NCBI GenBank assembly: GCA_947494695.1
Contig: CANLWB010000005.1
Location: 393,030-457,029, forward strand
Reading direction: 5' to 3'
Length of the DNA stretch: 64,000 nt
Origin: an uncultured Flavobacteriaceae bacterium
Lineage (GTDB): Bacteria > Bacteroidota > Bacteroidia > Flavobacteriales > Flavobacteriaceae
Shown here: in pieces, positions 53,371 through 62,746 of the stretch
Position numbering within the stretch: position 1 is the stretch's first letter
Layout of the letters: each line of letters opens with the position of its first letter
Made by a program: the position numbers and the translations under genes
The notes under the pieces: model-generated
Told to the model about the DNA's origin: nothing
Seen by the model: the letters and a program-made list of their open reading frames with translations, nothing else
Database searches by the model: none

Positions 53371-53886
53371 CTAAAAATAAGCACTTTTTAATGTAAATCG
53401 TAGTTTCTTGAATGCTTTTTTTAAGTGAAATTTCACTGTATTTATAGATATTCCTAAGGCATCTGCTGCGCTTTGATATTTCGCTCCCTCAAGAACACAC
53501 AATTCAAAAACTTTCTTGCTTTGCTCTGGTAGAACTTCTAATGCTTCCTGAATTTTGCTCTTGTTTTCTATAGCAATAAGAAATTCTTCATGCGAAGGCG
53601 CTAAAGCTGCTAAACTATAATCATTTATACGCTCTGTTTTTTTTGTACCCCGTATTCTTTTTAAGCTTGTATTTCTAATAGCAACACTTATATAGCTTTT
53701 TAGATCCAATATTTCCACTTTATTCTTTCGCTTTAAAACCTTTACAAAAACATCCTGAACCATATCTTCTGCTTCACTCATGTTTTCAAGATAGCTATAA
53801 GATAGCAAACACCATTCTTTGTAATATTTTACAAACATATTTTCTATTTGAACCTGTGAACCAGACTCTAAAACATTGTTTAACAT
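53371..53886 (-). CDS. ECF RNA polymerase sigma factor (sigma-70 family)
   Basis: A 171-aa extracytoplasmic function sigma factor. Region 2 is at ~18-85 (FVKYYKEWCLLSYSYLENMSEAEDMVQDVFVKVLKRK ... IRNTSLKRIR), and region 4 at ~108-165 (IQEALEVLPEQSKKVFELCVLEGAKYQSAADALGISINTVKFHLKKAFKKLR, with the helix-turn-helix). No region 3 is present, as normal for ECF sigmas. It lies between the GH5/DUF5060 genes and susC, followed by a FecR-like stub. Bacteroidota ECF sigmas often drive SusC/SusD genes, so local control is likely, but the lack of a full FecR and STN domain makes its inducer unclear. GGTGTA (53907-53912) and TACACC (53921-53926) form a small inverted repeat just upstream. Confidence 0.92.
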   Translation of the reverse strand: MLNNVLESGSQVQIENMFVKYYKEWCLLSYSYLENMSEAEDMVQDVFVKVLKRKNKVEILDLKSYISVAIRNTSLKRIRGTKKTERINDYSLAALAPSHEEFLIAIENKSKIQEALEVLPEQSKKVFELCVLEGAKYQSAADALGISINTVKFHLKKAFKKLRFTLKSAYF

Positions 53887-53931
53887 ATTCTTATAATTCT
53901 TTTTAGGGTGTAGTTTTCGTTACACCGTAAA

Positions 53932-55980
53932 TTAGTTATTTACTTTGCTTACCAAACAAACCCAATCTTGCTGGTTAGTTGAGTTTTCTGTAGATGGAGG
54001 CAATCCAAGAGACACTTCAGCTCCTCCATGTACCTTTTCTTTTGAGCCCTTAAGTAAGGGACCTCCCTTTAGAGGATTATACCATGCTATATGAAATACG
54101 CCTTGGGTGTGTTTAAGATTGATTGTAGGATTTTCTAATTGTGGTAGATACACAGCGTATATGTCTCCTGTTTTACCCAAACAATATGCATTTGAGGTGT
54201 TTATTAAGTTATGTTTTGGAGTCATGTCCCAAAAAGGGATGTATTTTTGAAAGAACTCAGTCGCGTACTTTGTGAGCTCCCATAACCTATCTCTTTCTCT
54301 CCAATCTTCGGAATTAAGGTCATTATGTGGATATTTTGCTCCAAAATACCATTCTACACCTGCTGCTCCAGATAATAAGGTTCCCCAAAGGGCGTATCGT
54401 CTTAAGGTATCGTGGTTTGGATCTTCTTTATCTGGTAATGCTGCCGTGTGCCACATTCCTATTTCGTCCATAGTTATTAGCCAGTCATGACCTTTTGCTT
54501 TAGACTTTTTTCTCCATGTTTCTACAACCTCTGATGCAAATTCTCTTTTGTCTTGTTGTAATGATAAACCATCCAGATATTCGAATCCTAAAATGGAATC
54601 TAAAATTTTGCTACGCAATGGATCATGAGCATGCGTATGCAAGAGTACAGGGTGCTTATAAGGGTCGTTTAATTTTAAGAATTTGGCCATATCTTTTCGT
54701 TGTCGGTCATTTTGACCTAAAGGCGACCAGGAAGCAGGGCCATTTTCCTCTCCAAGATTCCAATTTAAAGCCAAATGATGACCAAAACGTGCTATTAATT
54801 CTCTAAGGAACAACTTTCGGGTTGCGCCGGTATTTCCATCATCAAACAGCGTTTCGTTTTCCGTTTCCTGAAGAACGATATGTAGAAGCATACCTTTTGA
54901 TTGCATGTGCTGAAAAACGATTTCCCACTGCTCCAACTTGCTAACATCGAAACGAGAAAAGTCTTCGGGAGTATTAAAGGGCCATACGTCTTTTCCATCC
55001 CCCAAAATATTCATGACTAAAAAATAGATTGAATTCATGCCTTTGGAAGCCAAATAATTTACACCTCCAATTAGAGACTTTCCTTTGCCGCTGTTCCAGG
55101 TGGGATCTCCAGGTTTCCAATCTTTAAGATGTGCCTCGTAGGTATGTATTTTAGTTGTCGTTTTGGCCTCACCATCTCTGTTAGAAGTCTTTAATCTATA
55201 GGTATTGTCGAAATCTTCGTACCCCAGCAAATTTTCTGGACTGTTTGTTCCTCCTTTAATCCAAAATTTCTCGGAGTCTTGAAACTTATAAAATCCTTTA
55301 AAAGCGAGTAGCCTTCCGTTTGCTCTAAAATCCGGAGCTTGCTTATCGGATTCCATTACTAAAAACTGGCCTTCAGAATTTGATAGTTCTACTAAAGTTC
55401 CTTTGTTTAAATCATTTTCCAAAGCAATATCATTTCCATAATGAAGCTTTGCACTATAATGCCACGTCCCCTTAACATCGGGTGTGAATTTCACTTTCCA
55501 AACATGTCCTTGATTTGCACCAGTTTCAGCAGCATGACCATCGGCAGCAAAAAAACCTCTAACCTGGTAAGTCTTATTTTTATGCTTAAACTCAACACTG
55601 AGACGATAGTTTAAAAACGGATTATCATAATCATCTTCTGAAACCTCTGGCCCATCAAAAGATAATGTTAATGTGTGCCATTGTTGTTGCACTGGGATTT
55701 CTTTTGCGGTAGCCGCTTTATTGGTCTTCGTTTGAGAAGTACGTTTTAGCCCTTCTGTTAAGACAAGTTCCAACTCCCCTATTCTATAAGTACTTCTCGA
55801 AACCTGGTGTTCGCCATCCCTAATAAGGGCATAACCAGAATCATCTCTTGGTGTTGGCCCTTTTTTAGTATTAATTGTTTCCCATTGACATACGCTTGAG
55901 TTTATTGCGTTACCGCTTTGTAACATGATCAAGCTGAAAATACCAAACAAAGAAACTATATGTGAAAAAAGTCGCGTCAT
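53932..55980 (-). CDS. DUF5060 / apiosidase-like glycoside hydrolase
   Basis: A 682-aa secreted protein with signal peptide LFSHIVSLFGIFSLIMLQSGNA. Residues ~100-200 form a DUF5060 Ig-like domain (LTLSFDGPEVSEDDYDNPFLNYRLSVEF ... VKFTPDVKGTWHY). A TIM-barrel region resembling the apiosidase-like/DUF4038 group follows (~265-590): KGMNSIYFLVMNILGDGKDVWP, the putative acid/base in NLGEENGP, and WLITMDEIGMW with a second Glu. A beta-sandwich collagen-binding-like domain ends the protein. Activity is inferred. It is 5 bp downstream of GH5 and 45 bp upstream of the sigma gene, so it likely acts on the same glycan. Confidence 0.75.
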   Translation of the reverse strand: MTRLFSHIVSLFGIFSLIMLQSGNAINSSVCQWETINTKKGPTPRDDSGYALIRDGEHQVSRSTYRIGELELVLTEGLKRTSQTKTNKAATAKEIPVQQQWHTLTLSFDGPEVSEDDYDNPFLNYRLSVEFKHKNKTYQVRGFFAADGHAAETGANQGHVWKVKFTPDVKGTWHYSAKLHYGNDIALENDLNKGTLVELSNSEGQFLVMESDKQAPDFRANGRLLAFKGFYKFQDSEKFWIKGGTNSPENLLGYEDFDNTYRLKTSNRDGEAKTTTKIHTYEAHLKDWKPGDPTWNSGKGKSLIGGVNYLASKGMNSIYFLVMNILGDGKDVWPFNTPEDFSRFDVSKLEQWEIVFQHMQSKGMLLHIVLQETENETLFDDGNTGATRKLFLRELIARFGHHLALNWNLGEENGPASWSPLGQNDRQRKDMAKFLKLNDPYKHPVLLHTHAHDPLRSKILDSILGFEYLDGLSLQQDKREFASEVVETWRKKSKAKGHDWLITMDEIGMWHTAALPDKEDPNHDTLRRYALWGTLLSGAAGVEWYFGAKYPHNDLNSEDWRERDRLWELTKYATEFFQKYIPFWDMTPKHNLINTSNAYCLGKTGDIYAVYLPQLENPTINLKHTQGVFHIAWYNPLKGGPLLKGSKEKVHGGAEVSLGLPPSTENSTNQQDWVCLVSKVNN

Positions 55981-55985
55981 ATGTT

Positions 55986-57116
55986 TTAATGTCCTCCGAG
56001 TACAATGTTTATTAGAGTTTTATTTTCTGTACCGTCATTATGGATCAATCCAAAATTGTCACTTTTGTAATTCCACTTGGCGTAAGCTATATCGGTTGCT
56101 TCAAAAAGCTGAATCATATCTTTATACCAATTATAACTATCTGTTTGTGGAGCATTAGAAATAATGCCAAACTCCCCGCAGTACAATGGTAATTTTAATG
56201 CTTTTGCTTTCTGAATTGGTTTTCTCCACATCTCCATTAAGATCTCCTTATTGAATTTTTTTTCGCGCCATTCTTCCACCTCTTTTTTAGCGGTTTCTGG
56301 TAGTGAATCGAACTCCTCTTGAGTTAAGACTGCTCCCGGGTAATGAACGGGGCCATAGTAATCCCTTAAGGGTGTCCAACGCGCGGCATAATGACTAAGA
56401 AGAAAGGGTTCATAAAAATGAAAACTAAGCAGTATATTTTTATCATTAGCAGGTACTTTTAGTACATCGAACGTATTCGCACTCTGCCACATATTTGAAC
56501 CAATTACAATGGTACGGTTTTTCTCTAATGCTCTAATGGCACGATATGCTCTGTCAACTAAACTGTTCCAGGACTCATGGTTATCTGCAACAGCTTCATT
56601 CATAAGCTCGTATGCCACGAGACTATTAGGGAATTTGTTTAACGACTTGGAAAGGTCTCTCCATAGGTCGAAAAACTTCTCTTGCTCTGCCGGATCTGTC
56701 CAAAGCGGTTTTTCCTTTGCATTAAAATAGTGAGACCTTAAAATGTGTAAATCTACTACGACTCTCAACTTATTTTCTTTGCACCACTTCATACAATTTT
56801 CCAAGAGTTGAAAGGCCTCATTATGACGTTTTCCAAACGCGTCCCACATTTGTTCTTCATCAATTGGTAATCTAATATGGTCGAAGCCCATACTTGCAAT
56901 TCGTTCTACATCTAATCTGGTAAAAAATTGTTCGCGTTCCAGCCCTCTTCTTTTACTTTGTGACAACCAGTGAGCCACATTAATACCACGTTTGATCTCG
57001 AAGGTTTCCGAAACCTGTATCTTTTCCGAACAGCTCCATAATAACGTTACAACGCAGATTAAGATGAGCGTCGTTATAACTGCTTTAACCCCTCCTAATT
57101 TTATATATAATTGCAT
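55986..57116 (-). CDS. GH5 endo-beta-glycanase (lipoprotein)
   Basis: A 376-aa family 5 hydrolase. Signal AVITTLILICVVTLLWSC gives a lipobox Cys at residue 29. Catalytic residues are visible: acid/base Glu174 in VAYELMNEAV and nucleophile Glu315 in PLYCGEFGI. His233 in LSFHFYEP and the N-terminal RGINVAHWLS and DHIRLPID also fit the family. GH5 enzymes hydrolyse beta-1,4- or mixed-linked glucans, mannans or related polymers, and the subfamily cannot be read here. It is the first gene of the minus-strand run after the HTCS gene. Two TGCAACATTT repeats 21 bp apart upstream may bind that regulator. Confidence 0.88.
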   Translation of the reverse strand: MQLYIKLGGVKAVITTLILICVVTLLWSCSEKIQVSETFEIKRGINVAHWLSQSKRRGLEREQFFTRLDVERIASMGFDHIRLPIDEEQMWDAFGKRHNEAFQLLENCMKWCKENKLRVVVDLHILRSHYFNAKEKPLWTDPAEQEKFFDLWRDLSKSLNKFPNSLVAYELMNEAVADNHESWNSLVDRAYRAIRALEKNRTIVIGSNMWQSANTFDVLKVPANDKNILLSFHFYEPFLLSHYAARWTPLRDYYGPVHYPGAVLTQEEFDSLPETAKKEVEEWREKKFNKEILMEMWRKPIQKAKALKLPLYCGEFGIISNAPQTDSYNWYKDMIQLFEATDIAYAKWNYKSDNFGLIHNDGTENKTLINIVLGGH

Positions 57117-57600
57117 GTATCTATCATTTCAAATATTAATGAATACCAATACTAATAAGAACATTAGAAGACCGATTAACAGGATTTCTAATATTAGTTT
57201 TTTGTTTATTCTTCTTCGACTCATATACTTTATCTAACACTCAAACTTAACATATCGTTAACAGCTTGATTGTCAAATAAAATGCATTAAATGAAAGAAT
57301 TGTAGCTTTTAGAGTAGACATGATGCATATGCAACATTTTTGCTATGTTTTGCAACATTTGTTTCTATGAAATATCATAGGATAATGTCCATTAGTACAG
57401 GAAGATGTTGCTATCGAGTTTAAAAAGCGCGTTTTTAGTGAATAATATCGATGGTAGTTACGGGAATAATTTAACATGAATCATCTAAACGAATTCTTGA
57501 AAATTCCTCTTGTTAAACCAATTATTACTATAAGAATGATCTAAGTATTAAGGTTTTTAAATATGCGTTTAGGGTTGTATTAAAACGAAATAACCGCGTG
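57117..57600. other. Intergenic region between HTCS and GH5 genes
   Basis: No gene was found in these 484 bp. It contains the promoter region of the GH5 gene and the TGCAACATTT direct repeats (57330-57339 and 57351-57360). Small palindromes such as CTAATATTAG are present but look incidental. Confidence 0.5.
57330..57360 (-). promoter_or_regulatory. Candidate HTCS binding site: two direct TGCAACATTT repeats
   Basis: Copies at 57330-57339 and 57351-57360 are 21 bp apart (two helical turns), as expected for AraC-type dimer half-sites. They lie 214-245 bp from the GH5 start. GCAACATTTT recurs at 43060-43069 upstream of the GH3/gnt operon. Confidence 0.45.
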
Positions 57601-60600
57601 TTATTTCGTTTTTATTTCTGTTGGCAAGATTCCAAAATGAGCTTTAAAACATTTAGAAAAATATGACGGCGAGGTGAATCCCACATGATAACAAGCTTCA
57701 CTAACATTGGACTGTCCTTTTTCAAGAATTTGTTTTGCCCTCTGCAATCTTATTTTCCGAATAAACTCGTTAACCGTTTGCCCTGTTAAGGCTTTCACCT
57801 TTCTGTAAAGCTGGCTCCTACTCAGGTTTAAACTAGCGGCTAATGCCTCAACTCCAAGATTTGAGTCACTTATATGATCATTAATATAATTAAGTAGCTT
57901 TTCTATAAAATCTTTATCTATTGAGCTAGCGCTTTTATTCTCTTCCGCTCCGCTAATTGCACTAAAGTATTTATCGAATATAAGTTGTCTACTCTTAATT
58001 AATTGCGATAGGCGTAGTTTAAGAAGCTTAAGGTCAAAAGGTTTTACCATATAAGCGTCTGCTCCTTTTTCTATACCTTCTATTCTATTTTCTATAGTGG
58101 CTTTTGCCGTAAGCATTAAGAGCGGAATATGACTTGTTGACGTATCGTTTTTTATAATTTCACAGAACTCAAACCCACTCATCTCCGGCATGATAACGTC
58201 GGTAATTATAACATCTGGGAAAGCTTCTCTGGCCAATTTAACACCTACTTTTCCGTTATGTGCGACCAATACCTTGTAAGTGTTGCTTAGCTCTTTCTTT
58301 AAATAGTCTCTAAGTTCCACATTATCTTCAACAATGAGTATAGTAGATGTTTTATGAACTTGAACAGATTCTTCACTATGTTTATGCGTTTCGTTAATTA
58401 AAGGAATTGATAAAAATGCTTTGTCTTCCTTGTATCTGGCATTTTCATTAGAAAGAATCTCACGTTCCATAAAATGAGTATTTCCAGATGCTAACAATAT
58501 TTTAAATGTTGTTCCTTCTCCTAGTTCACTCTCTACATAAACCTCTCCTTTATGTAGCTTTACAAAATTTTGCACAACTTCCAGCCCTATTCCCGTACCT
58601 CCGAAATAGGCTTTGTTCTGACCTTCAACTTGATAAAAACGTTCAAATATCTTAGACACCTGGTCTTTTGTTAATCCAGAACCCGTATCTGATATAATGA
58701 TTTCAACGGCCTTTACCTCATGGTCTTTATCTATTAAAGGTAGCATATAGGTATTATCTGTTGCTAATAATTCGATATTGATAGTGCCTCCATCTGGTGT
58801 AACTTTAATGGCATTGGAAATTAAATTGAAAATGATTTTCTCAAGCATCTTGGCGTCTGCCCAAACTTCAACCTCTGGCATATCAAAATCTACATGAAGT
58901 AAAATGTGTTTTGCAGATGCCTCTTCCCTAAAATAACTCACTATGTCTTGACAAAACGACACGAGGTTTAAGCGCTCTGCACGTACCTTCATCTTTTCGA
59001 ATTCTAATTTCCTTAAATCCATTAACTCATTAATTAGTCTGTAGAGTCTATCTGCATTTTTATAAATGATAGCATGTTTATTCTTAACTTTTAAGGGTAG
59101 ATTATATTCTGTATTGCTAATGATATCTTTTAATGGATTTAGAATCAGTGTTAAAGGTGTTCTAAATTCATGAGATATATTTGTGAAAAATTGTAATTTC
59201 TTTTGATTTAATTCATCTTTTTGAGTTTGCTGTAGGCGTTCGTTCCTAATTAGTTCTTTCTCTTTAATTCTACTTTGTGTTAATTGATTTAGTAGATAAA
59301 TTCCAAAAAGAAATAGGGACAAATATGAAAAAATAGCCCAGTTGGTTCGCCACCAAGGTGGGAGTACCGTTATCTTTAATTCCAGGGGTGTTTCATTCCA
59401 TAGACCGTCATTATTGGCCGCCTTTAACTTAAATACATAATTTCCGGCATCCAGATTAGTATAGGTTGCACTTCGTTTTTCTCCTACGTAGTTCCAGGCC
59501 GTTTCATATCCTTCTAAATAGTAGGCATAGCTATTCTTTTCTGGGCGAGTATAACTAAGTCCTGAATATTCAATGGTAAAAACGGATTGTTTATGTGTTA
59601 AACGAATACTATCCGTTTCCGCTATAACTTTATTTAGTGGTCCCCCTTTAACCTTTGGAATCACTTTTTCATTAAACAATTTGAAATCCGTTAAATATAA
59701 AGTTGGAGCTGTATTATTTGTTTTGATTTGCTCTGGATCGAAGTAGTCTACACCTTTAAAGTTACCAAAATAGAGGATCCCATTAGTGCCTTTTAATACA
59801 GAACTAAAATTAAAGTCGTTTGACAACAGACCATCATTAATGGAATAGTTTGTGAATTCTTTATGTTTCAAGTCCATTCTGGTCAATCCCCTGTTTCCAC
59901 TCATCCATAGATTTTGATCATCTACTTCTATAATGGCTGCAATGTTCTCTTCTGCTAAGCCCGAAAACTTGTTATACCAAACAAATTCGTCTTTTCTTTT
60001 ATCATACATACAAAGACCGGCTCCCCGAGTACCTATCCAGATGTGATTCGGGTTTATACCTTCATAAATACTGAGAATATGATTGGAATCTGAAGGGTTG
60101 TCGTATCCCTTAATCATTTTGCTTGCTAATGCGACAATTTCAAAGGACTCATTGTCTAACTTTTTCACTCTGAACAGGCCATTTGTAGTACCTATCCAAA
60201 TAAAGTCTTCTGAATCTACTAAAACTTTTCGAACATCGGTTAGGGAAAGATTGCTTTCGATGAACGCTTCAGAGTTATGTTTAACAATCTCATTAGTCTT
60301 GGGGTTAAAAGCATGTAATCCTTGAGAAAAGGTACCAATCCAGATAACACCCTCTGAATCCTCAGACAGACTAACAATAGTATTAGTCTTTAAACCCCCT
60401 GAAGTATTTTCTACATTATAATTAACAAACCGTTTTTCTCCCTTTTTAAGAACAAAAATGCCACTATCCCAACTACCAACCCAGATGTTTTCTTTGGAAT
60501 CAATAAACAATGTTTTTACATAATCTGTTGTTAACCCTGTATACATCGATTTTTCCTGAGTGTTAATATGGGTTATTTGCGATGTTCTGGGGTTATAAAT

Positions 60601-61767
60601 ATCAATACCTCCGCCATCTGTTCCTATCCAAATATTATTTTCATGGTCTTCAATAATCCCCATGACAGAACTAAATCGTAATGAATTATCATTATTGGCA
60701 AGACTCTTTATATCAAAAAACTTATCATAAAGCTTATCACTAACGGCCACCCCACTATTAAAATAACCTATCCAAATTCGTTTATCATTGTCAACAAACA
60801 AAGACCATATCGAATTATGCAGAATACTATTTTCTTCTGTTTTACTAGATATATAGTTCTTAATAACGGTGCCATTGTTCTTTATGTGAAACAAGCCATC
60901 ATTTTCTGCGCCAATAATTAATGTGTTGTCCGACAACTCCTTAATATCCATTATTTTTTTGGAAGAGATCTTTATGTGTTCAACCTCTACTATTTGGCTA
61001 CTACGATCGTTACTTAAACTGCATTTAAAAAGTCCTTTATCTACTTGCGAACCTATCCATAAATTATTCTTTGAGTCTATAAACAGGGTTTCAATACTGG
61101 TATGGAAAGCATCACCTCCTACAAAGTTAAGTTTACTTTGTTTAAGCTCATTTTTATTAAAATCGACCTCTTTAAGTCCGAAATTTGTTCCAATAAAGGT
61201 CTTCCCGCGTTTAGAGTGTACAATACTGTTAATGAATATTTCTATACCCTGTTCGCGATCTGATTTGGCAACCTTTTTTATACTAAAGGTATCTAAGTCT
61301 AATACATAGAGTCCAAGTCCATGAGTTCCTATTAGCAAGTTATTTGAAGTATCTTGCTCTAAAGACAATATAAACTCGCCTGTTGTATTCTTATGATCTA
61401 ATACAATCCTTCTAAATTGATCCAGGGTTCTGTCGTAAATGTTTAAGCCGTTTTCGGTACCTATCCAAAGTCGATTTTTGTTATCCAAAAAAGAACATTC
61501 TATTCGACTACTACTTAACGATGTTGAATCGCGAAGTTTATGCCTATAGACGGTATACTCTATTCCGTTAAACTTATAGAGTCCCGTTCCACTGGTTCCT
61601 ATCCATATAAATCCATGGTGATCCTGAATAATACTGGAAACTCCGGTTTTGGGAATGCCTTCTTTTATATTAACAAAATTAAACTCCTGATGTGAATCCT
61701 GTGCCCATAGAGATAATGAAAATGATAACATAAAGTGAAGCAGAAAAAAATAATATATGTTTTTCAT
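57601..61767 (-). CDS. Hybrid two-component system regulator (HTCS) of the polysaccharide locus
   Basis: A ~1388-aa fusion sensor/regulator. I start at the Met at 61767, which begins the signal sequence NIYYFFLLHFMLSFSLSLWAQ; a Met at 61806 adds 13 residues. The periplasmic part has about a dozen reg_prop propeller blades (repeated GFIWIGT, NLWIGS, IWIGT motifs), then a Y_Y_Y domain (SYAYYLEGYETAWNYVGEKRSATYTNLDAGNYVFKLKA). A transmembrane segment (WAIFSYLSLFLFGIYLL) is followed by HisKA with His866 in NISHEFRTPLTL, HATPase, a receiver with Asp1190 in ITDVIMPEMSG, and a C-terminal AraC HTH. It senses oligosaccharide and activates the locus. Confidence 0.93.
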   Translation of the reverse strand: MKNIYYFFLLHFMLSFSLSLWAQDSHQEFNFVNIKEGIPKTGVSSIIQDHHGFIWIGTSGTGLYKFNGIEYTVYRHKLRDSTSLSSSRIECSFLDNKNRLWIGTENGLNIYDRTLDQFRRIVLDHKNTTGEFILSLEQDTSNNLLIGTHGLGLYVLDLDTFSIKKVAKSDREQGIEIFINSIVHSKRGKTFIGTNFGLKEVDFNKNELKQSKLNFVGGDAFHTSIETLFIDSKNNLWIGSQVDKGLFKCSLSNDRSSQIVEVEHIKISSKKIMDIKELSDNTLIIGAENDGLFHIKNNGTVIKNYISSKTEENSILHNSIWSLFVDNDKRIWIGYFNSGVAVSDKLYDKFFDIKSLANNDNSLRFSSVMGIIEDHENNIWIGTDGGGIDIYNPRTSQITHINTQEKSMYTGLTTDYVKTLFIDSKENIWVGSWDSGIFVLKKGEKRFVNYNVENTSGGLKTNTIVSLSEDSEGVIWIGTFSQGLHAFNPKTNEIVKHNSEAFIESNLSLTDVRKVLVDSEDFIWIGTTNGLFRVKKLDNESFEIVALASKMIKGYDNPSDSNHILSIYEGINPNHIWIGTRGAGLCMYDKRKDEFVWYNKFSGLAEENIAAIIEVDDQNLWMSGNRGLTRMDLKHKEFTNYSINDGLLSNDFNFSSVLKGTNGILYFGNFKGVDYFDPEQIKTNNTAPTLYLTDFKLFNEKVIPKVKGGPLNKVIAETDSIRLTHKQSVFTIEYSGLSYTRPEKNSYAYYLEGYETAWNYVGEKRSATYTNLDAGNYVFKLKAANNDGLWNETPLELKITVLPPWWRTNWAIFSYLSLFLFGIYLLNQLTQSRIKEKELIRNERLQQTQKDELNQKKLQFFTNISHEFRTPLTLILNPLKDIISNTEYNLPLKVKNKHAIIYKNADRLYRLINELMDLRKLEFEKMKVRAERLNLVSFCQDIVSYFREEASAKHILLHVDFDMPEVEVWADAKMLEKIIFNLISNAIKVTPDGGTINIELLATDNTYMLPLIDKDHEVKAVEIIISDTGSGLTKDQVSKIFERFYQVEGQNKAYFGGTGIGLEVVQNFVKLHKGEVYVESELGEGTTFKILLASGNTHFMEREILSNENARYKEDKAFLSIPLINETHKHSEESVQVHKTSTILIVEDNVELRDYLKKELSNTYKVLVAHNGKVGVKLAREAFPDVIITDVIMPEMSGFEFCEIIKNDTSTSHIPLLMLTAKATIENRIEGIEKGADAYMVKPFDLKLLKLRLSQLIKSRQLIFDKYFSAISGAEENKSASSIDKDFIEKLLNYINDHISDSNLGVEALAASLNLSRSQLYRKVKALTGQTVNEFIRKIRLQRAKQILEKGQSNVSEACYHVGFTSPSYFSKCFKAHFGILPTEIKTK

Positions 61768-62183
61768 ACAACGCTCACATTTTATTACATGTGTGAAAAT
61801 ATACAATTTTAGATTTTGTTATCATAGGGTTACCAAAAACAGTATGGTTTCACATATATTAAAACAGGAAAAGTTATAGAAAATCGAGTATAAAACGAAA
61901 GAAATGCACTAGAAAAACAAAAAAGTCTTATTGCTACTGGTGAAATCTTTTATTCCCCTCTATTAGTCTCCATAATTTAACGTGAGTAACTTATTTGACT
62001 TTTTAACATATATAATGTTGGTTTTAAGCGTTATGTTATTTCTAGACAGAGCGCGGAACGAACGGCCAGAAATCTTAATTTAATATAGATTCTTCCTCAT
62101 GCTTTATCTAAATGACAACAGTTTTTACCAGATTAACATAAATCATTAATTATCGATATTTTACACATGCAATTCATGTTAAT
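61768..62183. other. Intergenic region upstream of the HTCS gene
   Basis: About 400 bp of AT-rich sequence separate the HTCS gene from the 80-aa gene. I see no coding frame, clear promoter box or palindrome. Confidence 0.5.
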
Positions 62184-62426
62184 TTATATACCTTCTTTGC
62201 CCTTTTTCTTAGCTTGAGATGATATATATTTTTGCATGTACATAATGAGATGTTTGCGTACATTATACTTTATTGGAATTTCAAAACGAGAAAACCAACC
62301 TGACCTGATACTAGATTTAGCCATATCGAACTCTTCCGCCACATTTTCAAAAAAGGCTTCTTTATCGGATTTATCTATTTGACTAAAAAGTCGCTTAATA
62401 CTGTCTATTTCGTTAATGTCATTCAT
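62184..62426 (-). CDS. Small hypothetical protein (80 aa)
   Basis: A basic 80-aa protein of unknown family (start MNDINEIDSIKRLFSQIDK; middle EEFDMAKSSIRSGWFSRFEIP; end SSQAKKKGKEGI). The helical N-terminal half and the segment around DMAKSSIRSGWFSR could form a small DNA- or protein-binding fold, but no motif is certain. It is divergent from an XRE-type gene at 62747 across 320 bp that contain two adjacent dyads (62647-62685), as in small regulatory or phage-derived modules. No transmembrane segment or signal peptide is present. Confidence 0.5.
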   Translation of the reverse strand: MNDINEIDSIKRLFSQIDKSDKEAFFENVAEEFDMAKSSIRSGWFSRFEIPIKYNVRKHLIMYMQKYISSQAKKKGKEGI

Positions 62427-62746
62427 ATTGCTTTCTTAATATTTCGATGTTTTAAATTAGAAACTTATAGGTCTTCGTAAATCCAGATCCGGGCAATGAC
62501 AAGATTAACAGGCAATATATCTGCCATCTCTTTTACCAAAAAGCCGTTAGACGCTAACGAGCTTTTGTTTTATTATGCCATTAAATTCTTTTATAAAGCA
62601 CTACTCCACTAGTAATTTGTTTGTATTTGTTGCTTTGCAAGGTTTTACAACATATATTTGTTGTAGTAGCACAATTGTTGCTACTCAAAGTTAAGACACT
62701 TTTTTGACACAATAAACAAAAGTGATACTTTTTTTACACTATTAAT
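62427..62746. promoter_or_regulatory. Divergent intergenic region with promoter and tandem operator dyads
   Basis: ACAACA...TGTTGT (62647-62664) directly abuts AGTAGCA...TGCTACT (62665-62685), both with perfect arms. TATATTTG at 62653-62660 matches the Bacteroidota -7 box, and TTTG at 62626-62629 or 62634-62637 could serve as -33. A repressor bound there would block transcription of the XRE gene, consistent with autoregulation. Confidence 0.5.
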
